This document shows, piece after piece, positions 1-12,900 of a stretch of 64,000 nucleotides of DNA. This DNA is from Ailurus styani (lineage: Eukaryota > Chordata > Mammalia > Carnivora > Ailuridae). Made by a program: the position numbers and the translations under genes. Location: positions 2,248,243 to 2,312,242 of the forward strand of contig LNAC01000163.1 of the NCBI GenBank assembly GCA_002007465.1. Reading direction: 5' to 3'. How positions within the stretch are numbered: position 1 is the first letter of the stretch; each line of letters opens with the position of its first letter. Under the pieces are notes generated by a model. The model ran no database searches. It was not told the DNA's origin and worked only from the letters and a program-made list of their open reading frames with translations.

Positions 1-180
1 TGCCCAACTCATGAGATCAGACCTGTTTTGTACATCAGTGTCCACCAAACCCCATGCAACAATCCACAGGCTACCCTTTGAAGGCCACCCCTAGAACCAG
101 AGCACTTTCTCCTGGTTGATTCCACTGGTCCTGACTTCTTCCCTCCTCACCAGCCTATGATTTTGATGCTCCAATCTTCT

Positions 181-387
181 TTCTTTTTTTTTAAAGATTT
201 TATTTATTTATTTGACACAGAGAGAGGGATTACAAGTAGGCAGAGAGGCAGGCAGAGAGAGAAGAGAGAGGAGGAAGCAGGCTCCCTGCCGAGCAGAGAG
301 CCCGATGTGGGCCTCGATCCCAGGACCCTGGGATCATGACCTAAGCCGAAGGCAGAGGCTTTAACCCACTGAGCCACCCAGGCGCCC
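181..387 (-). mobile_element. CAN-SINE (SINEC), full length
   Basis: The tail (aaagattttatttatttatt) is on the left and the tRNA-like head (gagccacccaggcgccc) on the right. It is flanked by a 16-bp duplication, gatgctccaatcttct. Confidence 0.95.
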
Positions 388-838
388 AGATGCTCCAATC
401 TTCTGGCAGCTAAACCCAACACCTTAAAAAAATATATTTGCTAGAAAAATACAAACTTACCTGAATATGAGCCAAAGAAAAACAAGAAGGCAAATCTGTA
501 GTCTTGTCCTAATAATAACTGTTTTATTTTCCTGTTTTTGATTTCTATGTTAAAGCTCACCCTCTATTCCTAATCAAGAGTTATTATGGTCCAACCTGTA
601 GGTTTATAAAGTTATGAAAGTATCCACTAGATGTCAGACTTGAGCTACAATGGGGTTTACTGTGCTGGGCCAAGGAGTAAACTGCGAAGGAGGGAGCATT
701 AACTGGAAAACGTTTGGAGTTTAGGTGATTCCTTTTGCAGTGTAATGGTAGTTAGCTCTTTGTATCAACACCGTAGTTTGATTTTTCAACAAGTATAATT
801 AGATCAATACATTAGATCGTGTCATTTCTCTGCTCAAC

Positions 839-1245
839 AAGGTCCAAGGTGTCCCCTTCTCAGAGTAAAAACCAAACTCTTTACCACAGCCTATAACACC
901 CCACTCTTCCATTCCTGTCCTCACCCACTTCAGCTACACTGTTCCCTGAACCAACCTAATCAGGACACTGTAGCCACCTTCTCAAGAGAGGCCCTCCCAG
1001 ACACCCTTTGTAAAATGACACCCAACCTGCACCACAAAACCTGCAATGCCCTCCCCGCCCCACTCTTATTTTTCTTCGTAATACTTATCACCTAAATATA
1101 CATTTACTTACTGTCAGTGTCTCTCTGGAATGTTAGCTCTCTGAAAGCAGCAACTTTTGTCTTACTCACTGCTTTATTCCGAGAGCCTAGAATAGTACCA
1201 GACTTACAGGAGGTGCTCAGTTAAATACCATATAAATGAATTATC
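839..1245 (+). repeat. L2 LINE 3' end
   Basis: The order of typical L2 3' motifs is preserved: ggtccaaggtg, cagctacactgttccctg, agaggccctcccagacacc, and aggaggtgctcagttaaat at the end. It is strongly diverged and therefore ancient. Confidence 0.7.
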
Positions 1246-1449
1246 TTGATTCAAAGATACTCAGAAAAGATCTCATACTTCTAAGAGTCATTTGTTTTCA
1301 TTCAGTAAATACTTATTAAATAACTAGTAAGTATAAAGGCATTGAATTACAGGAAGTATAAGAGACATTATCTTATTACTGTGAAGCAAAGTCTTGCTCT
1401 TGTAACATCTCAGAGAGAATGCATGCATAATATTTAAAAGGTTTTACAA

Positions 1450-1660
1450 GGGCGCCTGGGTGGCTCAGTGGGTTAAAGCCTCTGCTTTCGGCTCAGGTCA
1501 TGATCTCAGGGTCCTGGGATCCAGGCCTGCAACGGGCTCTCTGCTCGACAGGGAGCCAGCTTCCCCCTCTCTCTCTGCCTGCCTCTCTGCCTCCTTGTGA
1601 TCTCTCTCCCGCTGTGAAGTAGATACATAAAATCTTTAAAAAAATAAAAAATGAATAAAA
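1450..1660 (+). mobile_element. CAN-SINE, young 'gtgggttaaagcc' subtype
   Basis: The head gggcgcctgggtggctcag and tail aaaatctttaaaaaaat are intact. It is flanked by the 15-bp duplication taaaaggttttacaa at 1435-1449 and 1661-1675. Confidence 0.95.
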
Positions 1661-1675
1661 TAAAAGGTTTTACAA

Positions 1676-4090
1676 AAAGAACTATATGACAATCATGGCT
1701 GCCCACTATGGAAAACTCTAGAACAACAAAAACATGATGCATGCATTCATCTCTAGGCATATTTACTGCCCTGCCTCCAAATAGAAGATTGTTCAATTCT
1801 TAAACCCTCCCTGAAAGATGTTTTTCTGCAGAGTAGGAGCCTTTCTTTGTGGGTAACCCAATTCCCTTCCCCTGCATCTTAAACCCACTTATTTTGCTTT
1901 GTCCTCAATGACAATAAAAACTATCCAGTTACCTTTTTCCAGATTATTCAATATGCACTATTTAAAGGTGTTCCTGGCTTTGATCTTTAATTGGAAGCTG
2001 AGTTATATTTTTGCCCAGAAGACTCAATTAAGTTTCATGATTTCCATTTTCACTCTCATTCCTACACCTCTACACCTCATGCCCTTGGGGAAAAAAAAAA
2101 TCATTGTCCTTCCTGGAAAAAAATTAAAAAGTGGTAGTCAAGAAAAATAATCTACCACATGCATACAGTCTGGGTTCCATCAAACCACTAGGAGTAAATT
2201 CAGGCTCCTCTGGACCCAAACCAATTATTTGGTCTCTTTCCAGCCCCTCTACCCTCACAGATGCAGTCATTCTGGAGGGAGGAAAAAAAAAAAAGGAGGG
2301 AGATGCATAAGCAGATTATCACTGGAAGATAATTTTTTAAGAAATACATTTAAGTAAATCTTGAGTGATTTTACTCTCCAACACACATTTGCTGGTAATG
2401 CTGCTGCTGCTGTTTAATGTGAGAAATGTGTAGGAGTTTCAAGTAGAGAACATTTTGGTGCACTTTCCTATGGACCTACAACCTATGGCCTATTTGGATA
2501 TTTCCTCCACCTGATGAAGAAAATTTAGTCCTGTTGACAAGCACAGGAATGCTTCCCTCTGAAATCTTCTCCATTGCTTTGAACTACAGCCAAGTACATC
2601 CCATGCATAATCCTGTTAATTTACTTCTTCTCCTTATGGAAATATTCCAAATAAATGGGGCCATTTGAAAGGTGCTAATACAATTAAAATGACAAACTCA
2701 TTTCAATGGATTTTATTTTATCTTAAAACAACATATCTACATAACCAGTCTGTGGAGAATTTAAAGCTTATTTAGATAAAAGCTCTAATGAGACTCTGAT
2801 AAGTTATGAATATTAGCCCCTAAGATTTCAAGGAGAACTCAGCTGCTTTACAACATTACACTGTAGGCAAACTTCAACCAGGAGTACTACCAGTGGACGG
2901 ACTCACAGCAAGAAAGTGAACCAAACCCCCCAGACTGTAGTGCTTGTTCTAGTTCTAAATTTTAGACCAGTATCTATTGTTTCTCTTGTGTTTAAGTGAA
3001 TGATACCAGGAAGGTCTAGAAACGGAACAATGTTTGAGGACAGAGAATTCCTGCTCATACAAAGGTAATGGTAGTCACAGTCTGATCGGGAGAAAATTGT
3101 TCTTGAAATGAGAGCCTAAGAATCATTCAGAAAATAGCTTAATTTAGAAGGTAGCCAACTTCTTTACCCACTCCTTTCTTCAAAGTCCAACTGCCCCACT
3201 TTTGTCATGAAAACAAGTTCACTTAACTGTACTTTATCTAACAACCGTGTTTCTCCAGTCCTCCCCTCTGGGCTATGACCTACTTGCCTGAGACCCTCCC
3301 CTTGGTCCTACCAAGGAGATGAACACTTCAATGTGTCCAAACTGGGCTGTGGCTTCAAATTGGACCATATGCTCTGGTGTGGTAGGCTTTCTAGCCCGGG
3401 AGTCCCAGTCTCTCTCTCTCTGCCTCTCATCTCCTTGCTACCTGCTCACCTGAGGGGAGGTCTTCTATTCCCACTACTCCCTCTGGGTAGGCATGTGAAG
3501 CAAGCCTGTGAGCTTCACTACTAGCTGATAAAAAGAACTCTGCTTCCACTCCACCAACCCTGCTGCTCTCCCTACTGCCACCTTAGAGCAGGCAGGCAGA
3601 GAAATCTCCTGTCTTAGGTCTAAGCCACATTTTCCAACAGAATTTACCAGATGTTCTACATTTGAGAAATTTACTGGACCTTTGCCCATCCAGTAATAAT
3701 GACACCTTGGTCTCCATTTTGCTGGCAATCCTCATATGGATTCTTCTATCAGTCAGAACTTTGGAGAAAATAAAATGGGTTGCATCAGACCCTATCTTCA
3801 AACCCCTAATATATCGGTGATGCCATGGCTCAGATCTCACACAACAGACACCAGGGGATTAGATTTGCAATCACAGTACCCACAGTGAGACTGAACCATG
3901 GCAGCTGATAGGAGTAGCTACATAAAACTGGGTAATTGACCTTGGTCAGTGTACCAGGTTATAGCAGCTTTTACTATAATGTCAGCTGCTTTGACACTGT
4001 ACTGTCAGTCACAGCTCTAACTGGAATCTTCAGGAGCCAAACAACAGATATTAGAATAAAAAGAAACAAAACACCTCCATTCTAAGAATA
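1676..4090. other. Unannotated CAVIN4 downstream flank
   Basis: I recognise no gene and no clear transposon here. It includes an A-tract near 2282 and a GC-richer stretch at about 3240-3620. Its short frames (up to 85 codons) show no protein similarity I know. Confidence 0.4.
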
Positions 4091-4108
4091 AGGAGCAGCT
4101 TTTCTTTA

Positions 4109-4288
4109 TTTTTTTTAAAGATTTTATTTATTTATATGACAGAGAGAGATTACAAGTAGGCAGAGAGAGAGGAGGAAGCAGGCTCCCTGCTGAGCAGAGA
4201 GCCCGATGCGGGCCTCAATCCCAGGACCCTGAGATCATGACCTGAGCTGAAGGCAGAGACTTTAACCCACTGAGCCACCCAGGCGCCC
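4109..4288 (-). mobile_element. CAN-SINE
   Basis: The left tail and right head are intact. It is flanked by the 18-bp duplication aggagcagcttttcttta. Confidence 0.95.
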
Positions 4289-4388
4289 AGGAGCAGCTTT
4301 TCTTTAGACCATACAATGAGCAGTAGAAATCTGGCCATAAGCAAAGATAAAGATGGGAGAAGTTCTCACAGTAGCCTTAAACCTAAAA

Positions 4389-4389
4389 N
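4389..4389. other. Ambiguous base N
   Basis: A single N lies in unique sequence. No flanking duplication is visible, unlike at the other two Ns. Confidence 0.9.
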
Positions 4390-4399
4390 GTACTCCATG

Positions 4400-4735
4400 G
4401 CTTATAACCCGTCAGTGGTTCTCTATGGCCTTTGACACAAAACCCAAAACACCTTCACATGACCTCTGCAAATAACCTCTGTTATTTAGCTGACTCTTCA
4501 TTAGTCTTCAAATGTCAACTGAAGCATCATTTTCTCTAGCTTTGCCTGGCAGCCCCTAGCCCACTTGTTAGATGCTCTTCTTCTGCGGTGCCATCATCTT
4601 TCCTTAAATCTGAGGCTCCTATCACAATACTGGGTTACCTAACTCCTCCACCAGGGGAAGAACTCCTTATGTGCAGAAATCAGGCCCTTCATGATATTTA
4701 ATGATAGCTAGCACATAGAAGGCTCCCCCAAGTGC
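4400..4735 (+). repeat. L2 LINE 3' fragment
   Basis: Diverged L2-like order: tcaaatgtcaactgaagcatc, then agcacatagaaggctc at the end. A short minus-oriented L2-like piece (4735-4900; ttcctgcccttgagaagc) follows. Confidence 0.55.
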
Positions 4736-5745
4736 TGGTGACCCAAAGAGGAATAAAACACAGTTCCTGCCCTTGAGAAGCATAGTCTGGTCTAGAAAGC
4801 AGTTAAACAAATAAACTGGAATACAATGTAAGTGCTATGACAGATGTAGGATCAGAATACTATACAAAGCAACTTCCATTCCTACAGTTGCATCATCTTA
4901 TACACAGCACTATCAGGTCACTGAATTTTTGCTTGACTGTCTCCCAGAAAACTGTATGCCCAAGATAAGGGTTGAGAAAGTAGAAAGGAGGGGGAGACAC
5001 AGACTGTGTTCTATTCATCTTTGAATCCTCAGTGCCTCACATAAAAGCTGGCATATAAAGGTACTGTATATATTGACTATATGGGGTAATTAATCATATC
5101 CTTCCCGGGGGGTTGGGAAGTGACCAAAGAAAGCCAAAATGAGGAAACTGACATTACCAATGAACTTGAAAGTCATCTCCCAGAACAAAAGGGGGAAAAA
5201 TGACATGCGCAAAGGCATCAAGAGGCAGAGCGGTTGGGGGAAAAGATGTGTAAAGTAAATTCAAAGCCTGAGTATATTCTACCACTCCACTCCACTCCAT
5301 CCTTGCAGGGATCTCTGGATGTCCTAAGAAACTCAACTGAAGAGCTACTTATCCCAGGTCCCCAATCTACCTATGAAATACACTGAAGAATTCAGACCTG
5401 GTAAGGACATTGATAAATCCTCACATATCACATAACTCAGAGGTAGTCGGTCACCAAAATAATACACAAAATTCAGCCCTAAGGCTTCTTCACTTTTCAT
5501 TCATTACAGACCCAACAGTGTGCCCAATATTCAAATAAAATTGAGGATGAGACCATAGTCATCATTCCCCATAGTCTTGACTCCAATATGCCAGGGCAAT
5601 TTATTTTGGGAATGTAAATTGTAATTTTTTTAGTAGGTTCAATAAAAGAAGCTATAGAAAACATGTCTCAGGAAAAAAAAAAAGGCTCAGTAATTTGGGC
5701 CTGGAATGGAATTGTACAAGTAACAATGATTCTGGGAAATATTTT

Positions 5746-5941
5746 TTTTTTTTTTTTTAAAGATTTTATTTATTTATTTGACACAGAGAGAGAGACTACA
5801 AGTAGGCAGAGAGACAAGGAGAGGAGGAAGCAGGCTCCCCGCTGAGCAGAGAGCCCGATGCGGGCCTTGATCCCAGGACGCTGAGATCATGACCTGAGCT
5901 GAAAGCAGAGGCTTTAACCCACTGAGCCACCCAGGCGCCCA
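5746..5941 (-). mobile_element. CAN-SINE
   Basis: Full-length element flanked by the 15-bp duplication tctgggaaatatttt. Confidence 0.95.
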
Positions 5942-5956
5942 TCTGGGAAATATTTT

Positions 5957-8560
5957 ATGTAATAGAACCCATGGTCTTTACCATCTGATAGAGTCACAAT
6001 GAACTTCAGGCTTTGTTCTAAACAAAACCCTTAAATGTGCATGAAAGACAAAGAATGAAGTCAAAATGAAAATACTGTATTTCAGTTTGTATTTTTAATT
6101 TATGAAAACTTGTTGAAAGGAGATCACATACACACACCCCAACATACTCCCACCAAGCTGGATTTTCATGCTCCTCTTATCGCTCTTTGCCTGTTTTTTA
6201 ATGAATGCGTCAGAACCAGGCCACCATACACTCTCAGAGGAAAGCCCCCGGATCTGCCATGCGTAGGAGACAACCCACACCACTGAGGCTCTATGCCCTT
6301 GGTGTCTATGGATGTTGCATGATTGTGCCCCATAAAAGGAAAAAAAGATAAATCCTGCTCATGTTTTTATTGAATTGTTTAGAATCTAACACGTATAACT
6401 TCAAAAACACAGAAGAGTAAAATCAGCTGTTCTGTGTTGTCTGAAACTTCTGAACTAAGGAACGTTGATGAGAATATTCTTTGCATTAAATGGCGATGTG
6501 TGATTGTACAGCCTATAATAGACACTCTTCACATCAAGAAAACGGGGTGAAAAGAGAAACAATTATGAATATGGAATTGAGAAATACCCGAAATATGGTG
6601 GAAAATGTCAAGAGACAGAACCATCACAGAGGGAAAAATCCTAGTACCAAGAAAGCAGTTTAAGGTTTCGATGAAACTCTGATAACATTCAACTGTATTT
6701 CCAGGGTTGTACCAGGTCTATCAGGATGAAGAGCTGACCAGGTATAATGCTTTCCACATCAAAATTCAAATGTATCTCTATAAGAAATGTTCCATAATGT
6801 CAAGTCTGGTGATGTAGTAGGTCAGTAAGCAAACAAACTTTACAAAAATTCCTTGACAGTAATATTTGCAGGAAAATACTTTAGCCCAATTGATATTTAT
6901 TCTGCGTAGGGCTAGAGAAAAGGCTTATAACTTCTTATGGTCTAAACTTAGAAACATATCTATTATGAGAAGGGTTACTGTATCAAATTCATGCCATGTT
7001 ATTTGCATCCATTATTAGTAAAAATATTTACAAATAGGATACCAACATCAAACTTTAACTTTTTAAAATTCAAATTTATTATGGCTTTAAGGAAATAAGT
7101 GATGATGCATCCAAGCTCTTTCTAAACTACATTTTTTTGAATTGTTCTTTTTAAAGAATGTTATAAGCACTTTAGTTTTCAATATAAAAAGATAATTGAG
7201 ATACACAATTCATGATTTTATGTATTTATGCAGAGTGAGGAGGAAATGATGTTGAATCAAACTCTCAAACACAAATATCTGGGTAACCAAGTCAAAAACT
7301 TTAAAGCTGATTTTTGTGTGTCTGTCTCTGTGTATCTGTGTATATTTATTATAACTTTTAACTACTTTAGGAGCACCCCAAATTGATCTGAAAGCTGCCT
7401 GTCTAAACTCTTCAAATTCAACAATTCCATCATTTCTTCCCCATTACAAAACCAGAAGATTTAAGCATACCAGAAGTGCAGAACCAGTAGGACCATTTCT
7501 CTCCTTCGCAATAATATCTACTTCCAAATTGGCTAGATCTAAATCTAATGGTTAAGTGGAATCTGGCGTCCTCCCAAACCAGCTACAGTGACTTCCTATG
7601 ATCCCTGTTTTAGACAGGCCCTGAAGGGTTCCCTCTGGAAAACAGAAACACAAGGTCATTTCCAAAACACACTGCATCAGGAAAGACTTTAGAAAGTCCT
7701 CTTGAAGACGCACAGTCATAATTTTATGCTTCATGCAGCTCAAAGATTGCTCTAGTTTACCGTAGTTCTAAATCAAAAGAAAATTTAAAAAGGAGTTTCC
7801 AGGAAACATTTTAAGACCCTACTCAAGGTTGGATTTTAGTCTTGGACAAAAAAGATGTCACCCAAACATGTATTTTTCATTCCTTATTCTGTGAAAAGGC
7901 TTCTGAAGACCAACTTTAGCTTCTGTCCAACCTAAGTCCTCAATGCATGGCACTCAAATCTTTTTCAGAAAATGTAATTATTTCAGTTCTGTTCCTGAGG
8001 AACTGTGGGGTTTGTTTTCTCTGGATGTGCTTCCTGTACCCCCAGAATGTGTAACATTTCCTTTGATCGTCACAACAGTCCTCTGAGATTGGAGAGACAA
8101 ACCCTCTCCATTTTACTACCAATGAGTTTACTAGCAGGTGACTTGCCAAGTGGCTTGGTATAAGCAAAGCTATAATGCCAGAACAAAATGCTCAAGTCCA
8201 GAACTTCATAGTTTTTATGCAAAAGTATCAAAAAGAGGTGTGACTACTAATTGACTAATGAATCTATTTGAACATGTGAATGATACAATCCACATGGGTT
8301 TATTCCCTTTTGAGCTTGGGCACAACATCCATCTAGACCAAAATTGAGAGTTTTGCAAATGATGGTTACAAATTTGCCCTTCATATGTTTTAGACACCAA
8401 ACACCTAACAGACCCTCGCTAAGAAACTACTTTCCTCCTGGGCAAGAGAAAAGAACTTAAAAATCCACAGCTGCCATGAGAATGACTTAAAAGAGAAAGT
8501 TGACAGAATCATATAAGCCCAGGGGAGAAAAAGGAATTCCCAAGGAAGTTATAAGGAAAT
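5957..8560. other. SINE-free CAVIN4 downstream flank
   Basis: This AT-rich unique sequence contains no recent transposon. It may include distal CAVIN4 3' UTR, since AATAAA hexamers occur on the minus strand near 6364, 6892, 7072 and 8299. No coding exon was recognised. Confidence 0.4.
8299..8304 (-). terminator. Candidate CAVIN4 polyadenylation signal
   Basis: AATAAA lies on the minus strand about 540 bases after the stop codon, the nearest canonical hexamer. Alternative hexamers occur further downstream, so the 3' end is uncertain. Confidence 0.35.
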
Positions 8561-8843
8561 GTATAGAATACTTGTGTTATCTTTAAGATTTTAAACATCA
8601 GAAATGAAACCAGCCGTATTATTCATGTTTTCCTATGAACAAGTGTAAATGACTACACTATTTTGTAAGTGTAAATGACTACACTGTTTTATAAGTGTAA
8701 ATGACTATCCTATGTCATCAATGTAAATGACTACACTATTTTATAAATGTAAATGACTATACTATGTCATCAATGTAAATGACTACACTATTTAGACTAG
8801 AACCTTGTGGTTGAAGAGACTTCTGTTTAGTTCCTCTTTATGA
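8560..8843 (-). other. CAVIN4: Proximal CAVIN4 3' UTR with minisatellite
   Basis: The sequence just after the stop codon should be transcribed as 3' UTR. It contains the six-copy 26/27-bp minisatellite at 8641-8794. The first clear AATAAA on the minus strand downstream is at 8299-8304; further copies lie near 7072, 6892 and 6364. Confidence 0.5.
8641..8794 (-). repeat. 26/27-bp minisatellite in CAVIN4 3' UTR
   Basis: There are six tandem units sharing the core gtaaatgactayactat on the plus strand. Two subtypes exist: one ends in attttat/g, the other in atgtcatc. Their order is A-A-B-A-B-A, so an A-B dimer appears to have been duplicated. The array begins about 50 bases past the CAVIN4 stop. 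Confidence 0.9.
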
Positions 8844-9518
8844 TTACTGCTTTAAATCTAGCAAAAGAGATTCATCATCCTCCACTTTCACTTGGGGTTT
8901 AAAAGTAACTTTTAGAGGCTCAGGGGTTGAGACCTCCCCTCCTTTACTGGGAGGGTACACAGCCCTGGCCTCCTCGCGGTCTGTTTCACTGAGCTCATCA
9001 GTGTAGAGCTCACTGATGGGGCCCAGAGACTCGCTTCTGGCAATGATGTCCACACCCATCTCCCTGACCTCTGCATCTTCAGCCACAGTTTGGTCTTTAG
9101 CTTTCCGAAGGCTACGCATCTTAAAAGCTTCCCTTGAAGGAGCTGCGTTAGAAATGGATTTCTTAAACCTTTCTCCTGACTGTTTCAGCCTCTCTCCCGA
9201 CTGCCTTAACCTTTCTCCCGACTGCCTCAGCCTTTCTCTCCTCTCCGGGGTCACTATTCTAGTTCTAATTCTGTTCACTTTCTTGTCAAAATTCTGTCGT
9301 GTCTTCTGCATGTTTTCTTTGGAAAATGCCTTTTTGATATTATCAATGCGTTCCTTGCCTGACTTTCTAAGCCTGGCAGATCTGCTTTCTTCGACATAAT
9401 ATTCTTCATCTGAAGACAGATCTATTGGAGGGTCAAAGACATCCTCATCGGTCTCCTGATTCTCAGTTAGGCTTCTGTCTTTAACAATAGACAAGGATGT
9501 TGGACACCGAATCTCCTC
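8844..9518 (-). CDS. CAVIN4: CAVIN4 coding exon 2 (residues 137-360 and stop)
   Basis: The exon is 675 nt including the TAA stop. The acceptor is a pyrimidine tract followed by ccttcag at about 9519-9525. It starts EEIRCPTSL and continues the exon 1 frame without a split codon. It holds the acidic [16 protein letters not shown] stretch, a basic helical region ([16 protein letters not shown]), the RLRQSGE heptad repeats, and a C-terminal [18 protein letters not shown] motif that I recognise as cavin-4. The open frame extends 15 codons upstream of the acceptor; that part is intron. Confidence 0.95.
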   Translation of the reverse strand, partial: EEIRCPTSLSIVKDRSLTENQETDEDVFDPPIDLSSDEEYYVEESRSARLRKSGKERIDNIKKAFSKENMQKTRQNFDKKVNRIRTRIVTPERRERLRQSGERLRQSGERLKQSGERFKKSISNAAPSREAFKMRSLRKAKDQTVAEDAEVREMGVDIIARSESLGPISELYTDELSETDREEARAVYPPSKGGEVSTPEPLKVTFKPQVKVEDDESLLLDLKQ

Positions 9519-9943
9519 CTGAAGGAGAGAAAAAGAAAGCATGTTAGATATCAGTTCTTTCACCTTCTGGCCACGCCTTTTCCATCTCTCCCCGGGCTGT
9601 GCACCCTCTGCCTGCTCCTTAACTGTCGGTTTTTCTCAGGATTTCTCTCTCCTTGTCTCTTGTTGCTTTGTCTCCTCAGCTCAGCTGGAGCAACCCGATC
9701 CACTGCTCTGCTTGCAGAGCCAATGGTAAGCAAACACACGAATATTTTATCTTCACCTCTCCTCTTCTCCTATGATGACACACAATTCTACATGACAGAC
9801 AGATGTTACCTGGATGTAACAGAGACACCTCAAACTTAACATTAACACATCCAGGGGCACCTGGGTGCCTTGGCCGGGTAAGCATCCAACTCTTGATTTC
9901 AGCTCAGGTCTTTTTTTTTTTTTAATATGCTATTTATTTATTT

Positions 9944-9984
<41 letters not shown>

Positions 9985-12900
9985 CACAAGAAGGGGGAGG
10001 GGCAGAGGGAGAGGGAGAAGCAAACTCACTGCTGAGCAGGGAGCCAGATGCAGGGCTCAATCCCAGGACTCCAGGATCATGACCTGAGCCGAAGGCAGTT
10101 GCTTAACCAACTGAGCCACTCAGGGGCCCCTCAGCTCAGATCTTGAGCTCAGGGTCCTGAGTTCAAGCCCCACATTGGGCTCCATGCCAGACACGGAGCT
10201 TACTTAAATAAATAAAAATCTATAAAACTTAACATGTCCAAAAATGAAGGTCCACACAGCATCCTCTCCACACCTGCTTCTTTTTCTGGGCCTCTCCGCA
10301 CCAATTCCCCTCTAAGTGTGACCCAAATAGAAATCTCAGAATTTTCAACCCAAGTATTTCCTCTCCTTCTCATCCCATATCCAACAGGTCACCAAGCACC
10401 GTTAATAACACTGCTTAATAACCCCTGACCCTTCCTCCTTGCCTCTACCAATGTCTTAATTCAGGTCTCTGTGATTTCAAGCCTGAACTTATGCAATAAT
10501 ACATCTACCTCCAAAGCATCACCTAAGTATTTCCTGGGAAAAATTTCTAAAGCATAGCTCTGCTCTCACATCCTTTCTCTACTTTAAAACTTTTGGGAAC
10601 TCATCAATACTCACAGGAGAGAGTTCAGTTCTTTAATATGATTAGAAGGCTCTTCAGTTTGAGCTAAACCTGCTTTCCAGTCCAGCCACACACAACCGCT
10701 CTCTGCTCCTCAGATAGAGTGTTTTCATCTCTCCATGCCTTTGTATATTTTTAGTACTTTTTTTTTTTTGCTTATCTTAACGCCTTTCACTCCTTTTCAG
10801 CTCTGTCAACAAAATCTTCAAGAATCAATTCAATGTCCCCAACTTCCCCTCAAGAAACTAATTCTTTCTCCAATTTACACCAGAATGGCATGTACACACA
10901 CCTCTACTTACAAACCCTTAATCACTATTTGAACTGGAACTCTACTGATTTATATCCTGAGGCCTTCACTAAATAATAGGTTTGATGAAAGCAGAGATGT
11001 GCCCTATGTTTTACAGCCAGTGTCTATCAGAGAGCCTTGTATGTAGTAGTTATATTCAATAATGACTGTTCAATCAAATAGGGCATACACCTTCGTTCAA
11101 CAGTTTCTAAGCACCTACCATGCACCAATGTTCTAGGAACTGAGAACCTCTTATGAAGAAAACAGAGTAGAAGAGCTTATATTCTTGTAGAGGGAGAAGT
11201 AAACAAGTTAAATATATAATCTGTTGGATGGTGATAAATGCTAAGGTGAAAAATAAAGTAGGGAAGGGACTGTGGCTAAGGAAGACGCTTTGAAAGTCCT
11301 TACTGATAAGATGACATTCTAGTCTAGACTAGAAAGTAATGCACATATTTGGGAGGAAAACCAAAACGGCAAGGAAGGCAGTATGATGGGAGCGGAGAGA
11401 TCAAGGGGCAAGAAGAGGAGGAAAGAGGGTAAGAGAGGCAGTGGGAGGGCTAGCTCATATAGGGTTCTGTATCCAATAGTAAGGACCATGGCTCTTATTC
11501 CGAGTTTGATAGGAAGCTCTTTTATTTTTTAAGGATTTTATTTATTTATTTGAGAGAGAGAGAGAGTGAGCATGGGTGAGGGTAGGGGCAGAGGGAGAAG
11601 CAGGCTCCCTGCTGAGCAAGGAGCACAATGCGGGACTTGATCCCAGGACCCTGGAATCATGACCTGAGCCAAAGGCAGAGAGTTAACTGACTGAGCCACC
11701 CAGGCACCCCTTCCACATTTTTATCATGAAAATTATTTTCCCTAAACTGGCACCCCTGGTAGGAAGGCCTTTTAAAAGTTTTGAGAATAGTGACATGATT
11801 TGACCCACACTGTAAAAGGATGGCTCTGCTGAAAACAGGCCCTAGGGGATGAGCTAAGAAGCAAGGAGGGCAGTTGGAGACCACTGAGGTAAGTCAGGTG
11901 AGAGATGCATGCATGAGGACGTTGGCAGAGGCCATGGTGAGCAGCAGTCTGATTCCAGGTCTCTGGGAAGGTAGGCACTAACAGGACTTACTGCTAGCTT
12001 TGGATGTGGAATGTCAGCATCAAGGATGATTTTCAAGTACACGGCCTGAGCAGCAGAAGGATGGATTTCCCATTAACTGACATGGGGAAGAAAGCAGGTG
12101 GAAGAAACTGGAGGGTAAGGTTGGGATCCGAGATGTCAAGTAGGCAGCTGGGTTTACAACCCCGGCATTCAGGAAAGAGGTCTGAGCTAGAGATATAAAT
12201 TTAGGAGTCATTAATGTCAAGAACTAAAAATCATGAAACAAGATGAAGGAGACTAAGAGACTGAGTGAATGGGTCAACACTCAATGTTATCCAAACTGCC
12301 TGGGGCCAAGGTACATTTCTAGAATATTTCAGATTTGGGGAAAACAATATATTACATTACATTCCCAGTCAGACCTTGGGAAGAAACAAGTCTGTGATAT
12401 GAATATGAATATTCATTCTGAGGTGGAATAAAGAGTATAAACAGACTTGTGCTATTTCTGGTCAGTTTTGCCACCAAATGGGTTCAGGTCAAGGCTAGGT
12501 CTTGCTACCCAGTACATTATGAAAACTTTAGAAATTTTTGGATTTTGGTATTTTAGACAGATAAATAGATTTTTGAACCTGTAGATAAAAAGGAAGAGAC
12601 GAGAAAGAACCAAAAAGGAGAAATATCAGTCAGTGAGGCAGGAGGAAATCCAAGAGAGCAGCACTCCTGAAGCCAAGGGAAAAGAAGTTTCAAGAAGAGA
12701 GGGAGGGACCAATTACATCAGATGTGTCAATGGATAAGGATGAGAATTTGATTTGGGAACATGGCAGACACTGGGGACCCTCGAGAACCAGCCCAGAAAC
12801 ACAGCTGCTAAAGACACCCAAATACTTAGGGATTATTTACAAAACTAAACAGGCAAAATTTTAAGGATCATGAGATTTAAGGGAACCCATGAGTAAAATT

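Larger units (their letters stand above)
11090..12760 (-). repeat. Long L2 LINE relic, interrupted by a composite SINE
   Basis: Read on the plus strand it runs from agcacctaccatgcaccaat through gtgacatgatttgaccc and tctgagctagagatataaat, the reversed order of the L2 3' half. It is interrupted at 11525-11759. Confidence 0.7.

Noticed and set aside
181..387. tRNA gene signal in SINE heads
   Set aside because: The tRNA-like head belongs to CAN-SINEs; it lacks an intact cloverleaf and recurs in all copies.
204..422. Recurrent frames reading [18 protein letters not shown] or similar (also 4150-4344, 14934-15203, 55734-55916)
   Set aside because: These are chance translations of CAN-SINE copies, repeated at every element; they are not genes.
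9016..9399. 127-codon plus-strand frame
   Set aside because: Antisense shadow of CAVIN4 exon 2.
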